Made by a program: the position numbers and the translations under genes
Notes under the pieces: generated by a model
What the model saw: only the letters and a program-made list of their open reading frames with translations
Database searches by the model: none
What the model was told of the DNA's origin: nothing
Shown here: one piece after another, positions 44,226-54,098 of the stretch
Position numbering within the stretch: the stretch's first letter is position 1
How the letters are laid out: each line of letters begins with the position of its first letter
Assembly (NCBI RefSeq): GCF_004354985.1
Contig: NZ_SMSK01000024.1
Coordinates: 1-64,000, forward strand
DNA: 64,000 bases
DNA from: Segetibacter sp. 3557_3
Lineage (GTDB): Bacteria; Bacteroidota; Bacteroidia; Chitinophagales; Chitinophagaceae
Reading direction: 5' to 3'

Positions 44226-44689
44226 AGAACTGCACAATTTATGTTTAAAAGGTAGAGGACAAGCACCAAGTTTAGTCTGCTTTTTCAATAAAATGTTACC
44301 CTCTTATGGCCTTAGATCAATTGAGTTAGTTTTATAATAATGTTATATACTTAGAGTTGGTCACCAAATCGGTTTTTGTTTAATAGTTGGGCGCAGTTCA
44401 AATAGTAGCCGCAGAGAAATGTGTAACCATGCATGGTAACAATCTAACGCAATGATAGACGTTAAAACGGAGCATTGCTGAGTTCGATTTAAAGCACACC
44501 TACCGGCTACAATATTTTAATTTGGTACCCAACATTAATGAGACTTGTATCTCCAGCTTGACGGCACCCTGCATTTTGTTACCCTGTAGCCTTCAAGCTA
44601 ACAATGCATGTTAAAAGGTTAGGTTCAAAAAAACATCTTTGGTATGGTAACATTTTATCAAGATTTGCGACAATAGTGAAACGAACAAT
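44226..44689. other. Divergent promoter region before the T6SS locus
   Basis: About 460 bp between the NlpC/P60 gene and the PKD protein. It should hold promoters for both. A 12-bp palindrome (ACCATGCATGGT) lies near 44428. No gene is seen. Confidence 0.5.
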
Positions 44690-45541
44690 ATGAGAAGTAC
44701 CGCTACTGTTGTTTTGGATAAACCGGTTATTCTTACAATGGTTGTCTGCATAGCTTTAGGTTTTCTAATCCTTGGTTTCCGTTATAAACTATATGAGCCG
44801 TATGTTCCGGTGGCGATCGCAGTAACAGAGGGCAAAATACAAGCCAGAGACCTAGTACGGTTTGTTGCAGAAAGCAAAAATGGTTCAAATAATTACTTTG
44901 ATTGGGATTTCGGTGACAGAAGTCCTCATGGCACGGGAGCAATGGTGACACACACTTTTAAGGCCGCCGGAAAATATAACATCGTCTTACTAGTAAATGG
45001 GAAATATAGAGAATATAAGAGTATCTATGTTAGTGATGCGGCTTATACAACTGAAGTTCGGCCTTCTAACGTCGTTAGGATTGTTGGAAATAATAGAGTA
45101 GACACCTCTGATTATAAAAAAGTAAAAGTACAAAGCCCAAATTCAGAACGGCGAAGGCTCACCGTAAAGATTGGGCCAGATGCACCGGTGTTAAATCCGG
45201 GCCGCGATACGATACAACGATTCGATACATCCCCGACACAACCAGTAATTGAAGTGTTCATTGCACCTGACATTTCCGAGGTCGAAATGGAGTTGATGCT
45301 AACCCAGGTTGTAAGTGGCCATAAAGATGAAAACGACTTTTCTGCCTTTCTATGTGGAAACCTTAATATGCGGGTAGTTTACAACGGAAGGCAAATACCC
45401 TTTGGGCAAATGTGCGGCGAACTAAAGGGAGAAATGAAAAAAGTAAAGCGAATTAAGGACATTAACGTTTCCTTTCTTAAACACCCGATAACAAATTGCA
45501 TAAAACAACTGTCAGTAACCGCCAGGAAAAAGTGGTTTTAA
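44690..45541 (+). CDS. PKD-domain membrane protein of the T6SS (possibly TssP)
   Basis: A 283-aa protein with one N-terminal transmembrane segment (PVILTMVVCIALGFLILGF) and a PKD domain at about 58-120 (YFDWDFGDRSP ... VTHTFKAAGKYNIVLLV), which therefore lies in the periplasm. The C-terminal half is unassigned. Position directly before tssH, 10 bp apart, makes it part of the T6SS operon. Bacteroidota T6SS have extra subunits TssN-TssR, and from memory one of them (TssP) carries a PKD domain. I keep the name tentative. It probably belongs to the envelope-spanning part that replaces the TssJLM complex. Confidence 0.6.
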   Translation: MRSTATVVLDKPVILTMVVCIALGFLILGFRYKLYEPYVPVAIAVTEGKIQARDLVRFVAESKNGSNNYFDWDFGDRSPHGTGAMVTHTFKAAGKYNIVLLVNGKYREYKSIYVSDAAYTTEVRPSNVVRIVGNNRVDTSDYKKVKVQSPNSERRRLTVKIGPDAPVLNPGRDTIQRFDTSPTQPVIEVFIAPDISEVEMELMLTQVVSGHKDENDFSAFLCGNLNMRVVYNGRQIPFGQMCGELKGEMKKVKRIKDINVSFLKHPITNCIKQLSVTARKKWF

Positions 45542-45551
45542 ATGAAAGATC

Positions 45552-48044
45552 ATGCTCAAACAATTTCCAGAATTTACATTGTCTGATACTGCAAAAGGAT
45601 CCATTAAGATCGCGCAGGCTATTGCCCGCGAATACATGCACGAGGTACTCGCGCCCGCGCACTTATTGAAAGGGTTGCTGCATAAAGATTCAGGCTTGCA
45701 TCCGGTATTGAAAAAACTAAGCAAAGATGTCTATTATCTTGATGAGTGGGCAGATATAAGAGTCGAAGGTATCGCCAAATGCAGCTTTCCTCCGGAGATA
45801 ATTATGGGAAGCACGGCCACAACAGAAGTCATCTATGAAGCTGATAGCATTCGGCTCAAACTAGCAAAAGATGCTTTAGAACCTATCCACCTGTTAAGCG
45901 CTTTAAGCACTCCTGGTGTTGGATTTAGTTGTGAACAATTAAAAACCTTTCCCCTACGACCCCATGAGTTAATTAAAAACAATATTGATAACGATGAACT
46001 AAAAGATGTGTTATTCGCTGGGGGTAGTTATACAAAGCCCGCGTCAACCAATAGTGCACAGCATGCATTATTAAAGTATTGCATAGATAAAAACGCGCTT
46101 GCAATGCAGGGAAGAGTCGATGCTATTATCGGCCGGGACAAAGAGATAAGGTTGATGGCGGAAACACTTGCTCGAAGGTCAAAACCAAATGTTTTACTTG
46201 TCGGTGAGCCTGGCGTCGGAAAGTCTGCACTGGTAGATGGATTTGCATTGGCTATCCTGCATGGGAAGGTGCCCCAACACGTGGCTGATGCACGAATGTT
46301 TGAGTTAGACTGTGGTGCGATAGTAGCTGGAGCATCTTATAGAGGCGAAGTTGAAGATCGGCTAAGGAGTGTATTGAAAGAAATTAAGCAATTCGGAGTC
46401 CCTATACTATTCATTGATGAAATTCATCTTCTTCTCGAGAAGCATGGGTCAGCAGCAGGTATGGCTAATATATTAAAAACGGAACTGGCACGTGGTGAGA
46501 TTACTGTTATAGGAGCCACAACAACAGATGAATACCAGCAGTGCATAGAAATTGATAGAACCTTTAACCGTCGTTTTAAACGATTGACAGTCGAAGAACC
46601 TGATGTTGAATGCTGTTTTCATATGCTAAAAGTTGTCCTTCCATATTATGAGGTAAAACTCCAAATCAATATCCCTGATGATGTTATTAATGAAAGTATC
46701 CGATTTGCAAAGAGGTACGTCAAAGACCAGAAGCTGCCTGATGCCGCCATTGACCTTGCAGAGTGCGCAATGTCTGCGCTGAAATTGGCTAATGATGTTG
46801 GCCCAAAAAGCATTAAGGAGGCAAAGATCAAATTCGACTTGTGGTGTAAAGATGATCAGGATGGCAGTAAATATTTAGTGGACGATTGGAAGTGGTTTTA
46901 CAAAGAATTAAATCACTCGATAAGTCCGCTTCTTTGGAATAATTTACAAATAGAAGTAGATCTGGTTAAATTGAAAAAAGCCAATGAGGTAAAGAGCCAG
47001 ATTGGCTTAGCCTTGGAGAAGTTAACTGCAGCAGCACAGGACAAACGTTTTACTCTAAATATTAGTGACCTGGCGGCGATTGTTTCCGAAAAGACCAATA
47101 TTCCACTGGGGAAGGTTCAGACAAAAGAGCGCAAAAAGCTATCGAACATGGCAACAGATTTGAAGAAACGGGTTATTGGTCAGGATCATGCCATAACATC
47201 GATTTGTGATGCCATTCTGGAGGCTCGTGCTGGGCTTTGTAAACCGGGTCAGCCAATAGCTTCATTTTTCTTTCTAGGCCCCACTGGTACAGGGAAAACA
47301 GAGCTGGCAAAATCATTAGCCGAATTCTTATTTGGGGACGAGTCCGCTATGATACGATTTGATATGGCCGAGTTTAAGGAACAACATGCAGTAGCGTTGT
47401 TGCACGGTTCACCACCGGGATATGAGGGACACCAGAAAGGTGGGGAGCTCGTCAACAAGATCAGGCAACAGCCTTATTCTGTAGTCCTGTTCGACGAGAT
47501 TGAAAAAGCACATTCCTCTATCTTCGATGTGTTCCTCCAAATTATGGATGAGGGTAAATTTCACGATAAACTCGGCAAAGAAGGAGACTTTACAAACGCC
47601 GTAATCATCTTCACATCAAACATAGCGAGTAATGAAATTGCGAGCGTATTTAACCAGGGTGAAATTCCGTCGCCACAACTATTAACGCATGCAATGGGGC
47701 GACATTTCAGACCAGAGTTCCTGGGAAGATTAACAGAGGCAATTCCCTTCGCGCCCATGAGCCATCAAATGGTTGAAACCATCACAAAGATGCAGTTGGC
47801 AGATTTCGCTAGTACGGTTGAAAAGCAAGGGATACAGTTAAACATTTCTGAAGCCGCGGTCCGTCAAATTTCCGATGCGGGCTTTAGTCCATTGTACGGG
47901 GCAAGGGTCGTGGCAAGTGCAATACGCACTCTCGTGCGAAAACCTTTATCACCGCTGATTATACTTGGCAAAGTAACTGAAGGCTGTAGTGTGGAACTGG
48001 GTGTTGATGACCTGAATGAACTTCATTGGGATATCCGCAGGTAG
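45552..48044 (+). CDS. tssH: TssH (ClpV-like) AAA+ ATPase
   Basis: An 830-aa ClpB/ClpV-type disaggregase that recycles the contracted sheath. The N-domain (FTLSDTAKGSIKIAQAIARE, PAHLLKGLL) is followed by AAA1 (Walker A GEPGVGKSA, Walker B LFIDEIHLLLE), a middle helical region and AAA2 (Walker A GPTGTGKTE, Walker B VVLFDEIEKAHSS, then FTSNI and RPEFLGRL). It begins 10 bp after the PKD gene and precedes tssB, so it belongs to the sheath operon. Length and motifs are complete. Confidence 0.95.
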   Translation: MLKQFPEFTLSDTAKGSIKIAQAIAREYMHEVLAPAHLLKGLLHKDSGLHPVLKKLSKDVYYLDEWADIRVEGIAKCSFPPEIIMGSTATTEVIYEADSIRLKLAKDALEPIHLLSALSTPGVGFSCEQLKTFPLRPHELIKNNIDNDELKDVLFAGGSYTKPASTNSAQHALLKYCIDKNALAMQGRVDAIIGRDKEIRLMAETLARRSKPNVLLVGEPGVGKSALVDGFALAILHGKVPQHVADARMFELDCGAIVAGASYRGEVEDRLRSVLKEIKQFGVPILFIDEIHLLLEKHGSAAGMANILKTELARGEITVIGATTTDEYQQCIEIDRTFNRRFKRLTVEEPDVECCFHMLKVVLPYYEVKLQINIPDDVINESIRFAKRYVKDQKLPDAAIDLAECAMSALKLANDVGPKSIKEAKIKFDLWCKDDQDGSKYLVDDWKWFYKELNHSISPLLWNNLQIEVDLVKLKKANEVKSQIGLALEKLTAAAQDKRFTLNISDLAAIVSEKTNIPLGKVQTKERKKLSNMATDLKKRVIGQDHAITSICDAILEARAGLCKPGQPIASFFFLGPTGTGKTELAKSLAEFLFGDESAMIRFDMAEFKEQHAVALLHGSPPGYEGHQKGGELVNKIRQQPYSVVLFDEIEKAHSSIFDVFLQIMDEGKFHDKLGKEGDFTNAVIIFTSNIASNEIASVFNQGEIPSPQLLTHAMGRHFRPEFLGRLTEAIPFAPMSHQMVETITKMQLADFASTVEKQGIQLNISEAAVRQISDAGFSPLYGARVVASAIRTLVRKPLSPLIILGKVTEGCSVELGVDDLNELHWDIRR

Positions 48045-48299
48045 ATGTATGCTAAGCTAGGATGAGCATTCCCTCAAAAAATTGTTCAAGGACGGGTAAC
48101 GTTTATAGGCTGTTGTAGACATCTTAATAGAGGCAGGTTATTCGAATAGAAATTCAGAAAGTGGAGAAGGCTGTTTAGGCTAATACATGTATCACTATTG
48201 TGCCACGTTGCGCGACAATCTTCGGCAGTTAGTAACTCCGACGACCAGAGGAAGGTAGTCTCTTTCAAACCAATTAAATCACTTTATAAAACTCTAGTT

Positions 48300-48755
48300 A
48301 TGTCCCAAGTAGTAAATGATGGTGTCGGTGGCTTTGTGCAATCCCCCGAGCTAAGTCCATCGATCAAACATTTGCCGTTGGATCGAACGCTTTATGCAGG
48401 ATTATTGACGGCAAATCCTCCGGTAAAGCCGACGATTGCAGAAGGGCTAACCGATACCGGTAAAGTTTTAGAACATTATCAACCGTGTATAAACGTAGCG
48501 TTTGAAGATAAAAACGGGACAACCCGTGAGGAAACAATACGCTTCAAAAGTTTAGCAGACTTTAGTTTAAAAAGTTTTGTTGCTCAAAGTGGCCTGCTCA
48601 AAGAACTTTCCCATGAAAAAGAGCAATATCAAAAACTCGGCAACGAGCTCAGATTTAACCGGGTTTTAAACAAGGCTCTTTCAGATCCAATCACCCGGCA
48701 GTATTTTCTAAACTTTTTCAAGGAAATGATGAATGAACTAGACGGGGCCAAGTAA
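48300..48755 (+). CDS. tssB: TssB, small sheath protein
   Basis: A 151-aa protein if started at ATG 48300 (MSQVVNDGVGGFVQSPELSP); the open frame extends to 48198 with an unlikely leader. LRFNRVLNKALSDPITRQYF and IRFKSLADFSLKSFV are as in the small sheath subunits of subtype iii systems. It forms the contractile sheath with TssC, encoded 39 bp downstream. Confidence 0.85.
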   Translation: MSQVVNDGVGGFVQSPELSPSIKHLPLDRTLYAGLLTANPPVKPTIAEGLTDTGKVLEHYQPCINVAFEDKNGTTREETIRFKSLADFSLKSFVAQSGLLKELSHEKEQYQKLGNELRFNRVLNKALSDPITRQYFLNFFKEMMNELDGAK

Positions 48756-48794
48756 GATTCTTCCTATAATTATGTTCTTTAAAAATCAATTATT

Positions 48795-50174
48795 ATGCAA
48801 TCAATACCAACAATAGCGCATGAGTTAGAATATCAGGATTCACCAAATACCTGGGTTAAGGAGGCGCAATCCATTGCCGCTGTAGAGGCTTGGGAGAAGC
48901 TAGGGGGATTTGAAGTCGTCGAACGAACAGGCATCGAATCGATTAGATGTTTCGATCCGCGAAAAAGGGGCGCACTAAAGAGAAAGTTGCTTGAGGAAGC
49001 GGACATGAAGCCTGCCCGTGACGAGTTGAAAAAAACCCTTCAACTGTGGACTGATATTCTTAGCAATAATGCCGAAATAGCAATATTAATTGAAGATTGT
49101 GACACGAAATTTCAGGTTTCGGATCAGCTGTTGAAAAAAAATCTTCGCACTGCTGTCGCCCAATCAAGAGAGCTGGAGACTTCTTACAGGGCCGTGGACC
49201 TGTTCTTTAAAAATACGGAGTGCGACAAAGTAAAGAATGTGTCCTTTTTAAATGCACATCCTGAGCAGCTGAAAGACCTTGATAATTCGATCTTCATAGA
49301 TGCCGTGAAAAAGGAATTGGTCGACCACTACGACCGGCTCGACCTTCAGGAAAATTACAGTCTTTTAGTTGTTCCCGGATATCTTGGATCAAATAAGGTG
49401 GTTGAAAAATGGGCAAAAATTGCTCACGAAAGTAAAGTATTGCTAATTACCGATTTCGAAGATGTTGATAGCCCGGATGAACTAATGGAGTTATTTCATG
49501 CTGCGAATTTAACGGGTTCTGAGATCTATCGATCAAACGTAATAATGGCTGGTAATTGGCCAATTGGCAGGGGAAAGTTCTTAGAAATAGCTGAACAGGA
49601 ACACTTGTATATTCCCCCGTCTGCCGCTCTTGCGGGTAAAATCTACAAAAATCCAATACAGCAAGTTACAGCAGGGGTAACATACGGCGCGCTAAATGAA
49701 TTAGCAGGGGTGAAGAGTCATTTCAAGAAAACAGAGATCTCAGAACTGGACCAGCTAGGATTGCTTCCCGTTGTATACGAATTTGGTAAAGTATTGGTCA
49801 TGTCCGGAAGAACCTTGTATAATGGTGATAATATTGGTTACCAGATATATTCTGTTGTAAGGGTATTTGACTGGGTTGGCAAAGTTATGATGGATCTTCT
49901 AAACAGGAGTGCATTTCAGAATTTTACGGCAAACAAGCGTAAGGAACTATTCGGAAAGATTGTAAAGTTTCTGGATGGAATTACCGGCCCTTACAATTAC
50001 ATTGAAAAGTTTGAGATAAAAAAGTTTGAGCAGAATCCAGATAAGAAGGATCAGATATTCCTGAATATTAGTATTACACCCTTCTTTCCTGCAAAAAGTT
50101 TTCTGATACAGATGGATGGCCAGAACGGTGATGAAGGTATCAAATGGCGGTTCGAACATACACAGGAAAAATAG
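48795..50174 (+). CDS. tssC: TssC, large sheath protein
   Basis: A 459-aa protein with the large-sheath features: a C-terminal half containing NVIMAGNWPIGRGKFLEIA, YIPPSAALAGKIYKNPIQQV and the domain-closing KIVKFLDGITGPYNYIEKFE. It makes hexameric rings with TssB around the Hcp tube. It directly follows tssB, and the order tssB-tssC is universal in these systems. It appears complete. Confidence 0.9.
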   Translation: MQSIPTIAHELEYQDSPNTWVKEAQSIAAVEAWEKLGGFEVVERTGIESIRCFDPRKRGALKRKLLEEADMKPARDELKKTLQLWTDILSNNAEIAILIEDCDTKFQVSDQLLKKNLRTAVAQSRELETSYRAVDLFFKNTECDKVKNVSFLNAHPEQLKDLDNSIFIDAVKKELVDHYDRLDLQENYSLLVVPGYLGSNKVVEKWAKIAHESKVLLITDFEDVDSPDELMELFHAANLTGSEIYRSNVIMAGNWPIGRGKFLEIAEQEHLYIPPSAALAGKIYKNPIQQVTAGVTYGALNELAGVKSHFKKTEISELDQLGLLPVVYEFGKVLVMSGRTLYNGDNIGYQIYSVVRVFDWVGKVMMDLLNRSAFQNFTANKRKELFGKIVKFLDGITGPYNYIEKFEIKKFEQNPDKKDQIFLNISITPFFPAKSFLIQMDGQNGDEGIKWRFEHTQEK

Positions 50175-50698
50175 GCTGGTAATTCTGTGATCCAACAAGT
50201 GTCTGATAAGTTTAAAATGTCAGTCTATTTAAAGGAAATTTGTGATCTTGGATTTTTCGTTCGACATAACGCCGGCTAAAAGAGATAATGCAAACTGTCT
50301 GTTGCCGCGGACGCATCTCTGTTAAAATTGCCGTTGCTGCTTGGCGCCTTAAAGCGCTATCGCAGACTTGTATAGCCTCCATTTCTGTTTAGCAAAAGAG
50401 AACACGTTGCAGCCCTAATTAGTGTGTCCTAAAGTCTGAAGTGATTCACATCATTCGTGATTGTATCTGCGTGTGTGCATTTTATTTATTACTTCGATTA
50501 AAATGATAAGGCTTCTCAACAAATTCTACATCAATTCACAATTTAATCGGCTGCGTAGTATTTAGCCGTACAAGTGTGCGACGCAAGAAAAGCCAAATAG
50601 CCAATATGAAGCTTGCTTCAAAATTCTTACACATTCAGGCGCTAAACTTATTATATATAAACATTTTATTTCAATTTTTAACCAAAAAACTAAACGAC
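50175..50698. other. Region before the hcp genes
   Basis: About 520 bp with no gene. The length suggests a separate promoter for the Hcp/VgrG genes. I see no clear hairpin or promoter box. Confidence 0.5.
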
Positions 50699-51088
50699 AT
50701 GGCTTTTGAACTTAAATTAAAAGTAGCGGGACTGGAAGTAAACGTGCTTAACCTTGATTACGGATTGAACCGGGAAACCGATGCTACCGGACTCCCATCT
50801 GAAGTTACCCGAGCCGGGAAAATCACCTTGACTGTTCAATCCACTTCCGACACTACCTTCTTTGAGTGGATGTGTAACAATTTTGAACGTAAAGATGGTT
50901 CTATTGTATTTGTTAAACGCGACAATGAGTCTACGCAGAGAGAGTTAAAATTTACAGAAGCTTACATGGTGCAATACCATGAAAACTTCAACAGCACCGG
51001 TGTTGATCCGGTTACACAAACCTTTACGATCAGCGCTAAATCTATTGAGATGGGGACGGGTGGATATACAAACAAATGGGTGCAATGA
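50699..51088 (+). CDS. tssD: Hcp/TssD tube protein 1
   Basis: A 129-aa tube protein, started at ATG 50699 (MAFELKLKVAGLEVNVLNLD); the open frame extends to 50576. The motifs YGLNRETDATGLPSEVTRAG, TFFEWMCNNFERKDGSIVFV and AYMVQYHENF are typical of subtype iii Hcp. It forms the inner tube and may carry effectors. It is followed by a second Hcp gene of the same layout. Confidence 0.9.
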   Translation: MAFELKLKVAGLEVNVLNLDYGLNRETDATGLPSEVTRAGKITLTVQSTSDTTFFEWMCNNFERKDGSIVFVKRDNESTQRELKFTEAYMVQYHENFNSTGVDPVTQTFTISAKSIEMGTGGYTNKWVQ

Positions 51089-51201
51089 TTACTCTTAAAA
51101 CGGGTGGCTGATGTCTGCCCGTTTTTACTCAAGTGCGAGCACCAAATTTTGATGACGTCAAGTAGATGGACTTGAGTTCTCTTAACCTTAATCTTCAGAC
51201 A

Positions 51202-51591
51202 ATGTCTTTTATAGCACAACTGGTTTTAGAAGAAGAAGAAATGAATGTTTTGCATTGTACTTACGGGTTCAATCAAGACATTGATGCCACAGGTAAGCCT
51301 ACGGCAATACCACTTGGAGGATCTGTAAATCTTGTATTGGAAAGCAATGGCAAAACAGATTTGTTTGATTGGATGATCAGCCCTACCCAGACAAAAAAAG
51401 GTATTATTACCTTTTACAGGAGCGATAATATGATTAAATTAAAGACATTGGAGTTTACTGACGCTTATTGCGTAAGTTATCGGGAAACCTTCGGTCACAA
51501 AGGCGAAGAACCAATGCAGGTTAATATTCAGATAAGCGCCCGCAAATTAAAGTTGAATGACTCTGCATTTGAAAAAAATTGGCCGAAATAA
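51202..51591 (+). CDS. tssD: Hcp/TssD tube protein 2
   Basis: A 129-aa second Hcp, started at ATG 51202 (MSFIAQLVLEEEEMNVLHCT). The pattern YGFNQDIDATGKPTAIPLGG, FDWMISPTQTKKGIITFYR and AYCVSYRETFGHKGEEP matches the first copy throughout, but the sequences are clearly diverged. Tandem unlike Hcp genes suggest different roles, such as a tube subunit and a cargo-carrying subunit, or a tube cap at VgrG. It lies 22 bp before the VgrG start. Confidence 0.9.
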   Translation: MSFIAQLVLEEEEMNVLHCTYGFNQDIDATGKPTAIPLGGSVNLVLESNGKTDLFDWMISPTQTKKGIITFYRSDNMIKLKTLEFTDAYCVSYRETFGHKGEEPMQVNIQISARKLKLNDSAFEKNWPK

Positions 51592-51613
51592 CTTAGAATC
51601 TAAACTATATTAT

Positions 51614-53368
51614 ATGGCTCAATTTACTTCTGTCAATATTATCATCAATGGCAGTAAAATAAACAAGTATACCTCTCTCTCGCTCTCGCAAGGGATTTAT
51701 GAACATCATACCTTTCGCCTGGTATGTCCTGCTGATGCGATAAGCAGCAACTCAAACAGTCCTTTAGAGTCATCGAAAAACCTCGTAGGGGGTAGTTTTT
51801 TTCTGCGTATTGTTGGCGTTGATGCGCCGGGTACTTTAGAGTTTTCCGGCCTTGTAACTCAGGTCGAGGCAGCGCGCCATGGTGGTTTTATAGGCGACAT
51901 TATTATTAGTGGCTACAGCCCGACTATCTTGTGCGATAACGGCCCTCATTGCAAAACCTGGGAAACAAAGACAATTAGGGATATAGCCGATGATGTATTT
52001 AGCCATTTTACAAAAAGTTTATCGAAGCCCCAGATTTCACCTTTGTGCAACGAAACCTTTTTTTACGTAGTGCAGTATAAAGAGACAGCCTGGCAGTTTA
52101 TTAGCAGGCTAAGCGCAGGTTTTGGTGAATGGCTTTTTTATGATGGAAAACAACTGGTGTTGGGCACGCCCAAAGGTGAAGCAGTTAACCTGGTTTACGG
52201 GAGCAGCCTTACCAGTTTTAACACAATGATGCAACTTCGCCCAACACGGTTTCAGTTGAAGGGTTATGACTACACGAATAACGAGGCATACGACGTCACA
52301 CCGGCCGCTATTGCCAGCAAGGCAGGGCTCAATGACCTCGGTCAATACGCCTTTCAGATAAGCGGCCAGTTTTTTGACACACAGCCCAAACAATGGCAAA
52401 ACCAGTTTCTTACCGATAAAAAACAGTTGAACGATGTAGCAGAAATGCGCGCCATATTAGAAAGCAGCAATATGGTTCGTTTCAGTGGTACCGCCGGCCA
52501 TCCCGGCATACAAGTAGGTGGTACTGTGAAAGTGCAGGAACTACAGAAAAGCGGCTTTAATGATCAGTCATCCGGCGAGTACCGGGTTATTTCAGTCCAT
52601 CATCACTGCAGTGGCGAAGGTAAATATTCCAATGATTTTATTGCAATACCTGCCTCAGTAACCGTTCCACCCATAGGAATATATGCAGAACCGAACTGCG
52701 AGACGCAGAGTGCCATAGTAACGGACAACCATGACCTAGAGGGGCTGGGACGAATACGGGTACGATTTCACTGGATGAAAACCACAGAAAAAACACCTTG
52801 GTTACGTGTTATTACGCCTTACGCAGGCGACGGAAAAGGATTTTATTTTATGCCAGAAATTGGCGAGGAAGTGATAGTAGGATTCGAAGGCAACAGTCCA
52901 GTTAAGCCGTATGTCGTTGGTAGTGTTTCTCACAGCAAAGCCAAAAATGAATACAGCAACATTGGTAATGATAATAAGGTAATACGAACAAGGGATGGTA
53001 TTGAGATCATGATGAATGATAAAGAAGGGAGTATTCATATCGCGGACAGCAAAGGAAACAACACAATATGGGATGGAAAAGGAAACATTAATGTAACATC
53101 CAGTGAAAGCATTGTGATTACATGCGGCGAATCAAAGATTGAATTGCTGAAAGATGGGACTATCAATATTACAGGAACGAAGGTAAACACTTCGGCAATT
53201 GAAAAGGCTAGTATGGTTAGCGGGCAGGCATCTTTCACCGCAAGTGGTAATAGCAACGAAGTTAGTATGGAAGGTGCGACGTCGAATGTTGCAGGCAGTT
53301 CGGAGACGAAAATAAAGAGTGATGGTGGCAATGTAGTGGTTGAGGGAGTGCAAATTATATTAAACTAG
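51614..53368 (+). CDS. tssI: VgrG/TssI spike protein
   Basis: A 584-aa spike, started at ATG 51614 (MAQFTSVNIIINGSKINKYT). The gp27-like part (about 1-360; YKETAWQFISRLSAGFGEWL is typical) is followed by the gp5 OB-fold (GLGRIRVRFHWMKTTEKTPW, YFMPEIGEEVIVGFEGNSP) and a C-terminal beta-helix with repeats rich in Thr/Ser/Asn. There is no enzymatic extension, so the effectors must be separate, as the following genes show. It trimerises on the tip of the Hcp tube. Confidence 0.95.
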   Translation: MAQFTSVNIIINGSKINKYTSLSLSQGIYEHHTFRLVCPADAISSNSNSPLESSKNLVGGSFFLRIVGVDAPGTLEFSGLVTQVEAARHGGFIGDIIISGYSPTILCDNGPHCKTWETKTIRDIADDVFSHFTKSLSKPQISPLCNETFFYVVQYKETAWQFISRLSAGFGEWLFYDGKQLVLGTPKGEAVNLVYGSSLTSFNTMMQLRPTRFQLKGYDYTNNEAYDVTPAAIASKAGLNDLGQYAFQISGQFFDTQPKQWQNQFLTDKKQLNDVAEMRAILESSNMVRFSGTAGHPGIQVGGTVKVQELQKSGFNDQSSGEYRVISVHHHCSGEGKYSNDFIAIPASVTVPPIGIYAEPNCETQSAIVTDNHDLEGLGRIRVRFHWMKTTEKTPWLRVITPYAGDGKGFYFMPEIGEEVIVGFEGNSPVKPYVVGSVSHSKAKNEYSNIGNDNKVIRTRDGIEIMMNDKEGSIHIADSKGNNTIWDGKGNINVTSSESIVITCGESKIELLKDGTINITGTKVNTSAIEKASMVSGQASFTASGNSNEVSMEGATSNVAGSSETKIKSDGGNVVVEGVQIILN

Positions 53369-53521
53369 GTTTAAATTGATATGTGTTGTGGTTAGGTTTT
53401 TTGTGAAGCGGGCTGAAGAGTCACTTATCAGCATCGTTGTGTCACTCACTTGTACGGGTAGACGCTTTGTGCGACAAACAGCAGATTAATATGATCTATA
53501 TGCAATTTTCAATTGAATACC

Positions 53522-53935
53522 ATGGGTAAGCCGGCGGCACGTATAACCGACATGCATGTGTGCCCCCGGTCTGAGGGACGAAAGCCACACGTTGGTGGGC
53601 CCATCTCCGGACCAGGTTGCCCTACCGTTTTGATTGCCGGATTACCCGCTGCTGTTTTGAATACCACCTGTGTTTGTGTAGGACCGCCCGACACTATTGT
53701 GTCCGGATCCACAGGGGTTATTATCGGTGGTATGCCTGCAGCAAGAATGGGCGACAGTTGTGCCCATGGTGGAAAGATAACAATGGGTTGTGCAACTGTG
53801 TTGATTGGCGACACTAAAGGGGGCGGTATTGCTGTAGCAACGTTTTCGACAAATCCCCAGGTGATATCGTTAAGAGAAGCAGCCGAGAATGGAACACCTT
53901 TTTGTGAGCAGTGTAAAAATACGGAAACCGGCTGA
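53522..53935 (+). CDS. PAAR tip protein
   Basis: A 137-aa PAAR-repeat protein, start ATG 53522 (MGKPAARITDMHVCPRSEGR). Two PAAR motifs are visible (KPAARITDMHVCP and MPAARMGDSCAHGGK), with further G-x-P segments (GGPISGPGCPTVLIAG, IVSGSTGVIIGG). Zinc-binding His/Cys sit in them. It sharpens the VgrG tip and can carry effectors. A short Cys-containing tail (FCEQCKNTETG) follows. Confidence 0.9.
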   Translation: MGKPAARITDMHVCPRSEGRKPHVGGPISGPGCPTVLIAGLPAAVLNTTCVCVGPPDTIVSGSTGVIIGGMPAARMGDSCAHGGKITMGCATVLIGDTKGGGIAVATFSTNPQVISLREAAENGTPFCEQCKNTETG

Positions 53936-54098
53936 TCATAAGTTGATACAAACTAGTGTTGTGTTATCGAAAGGAGCGCTGCCCTCACGTGAAGAGAGAT
54001 GCCGATAGTATCACTTTAGCCATCCGCCATTCCGGGTAACAGACGGCGGTTTAAAGGGCAGTCAAAGGTTGGTGATGATTATTAAAAAAGCTACCAAA

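Noticed and set aside
53509-53814. 101-aa minus-strand frame opposite the PAAR gene
   Set aside because: Antisense shadow of the Gly/Pro-rich PAAR coding sequence.
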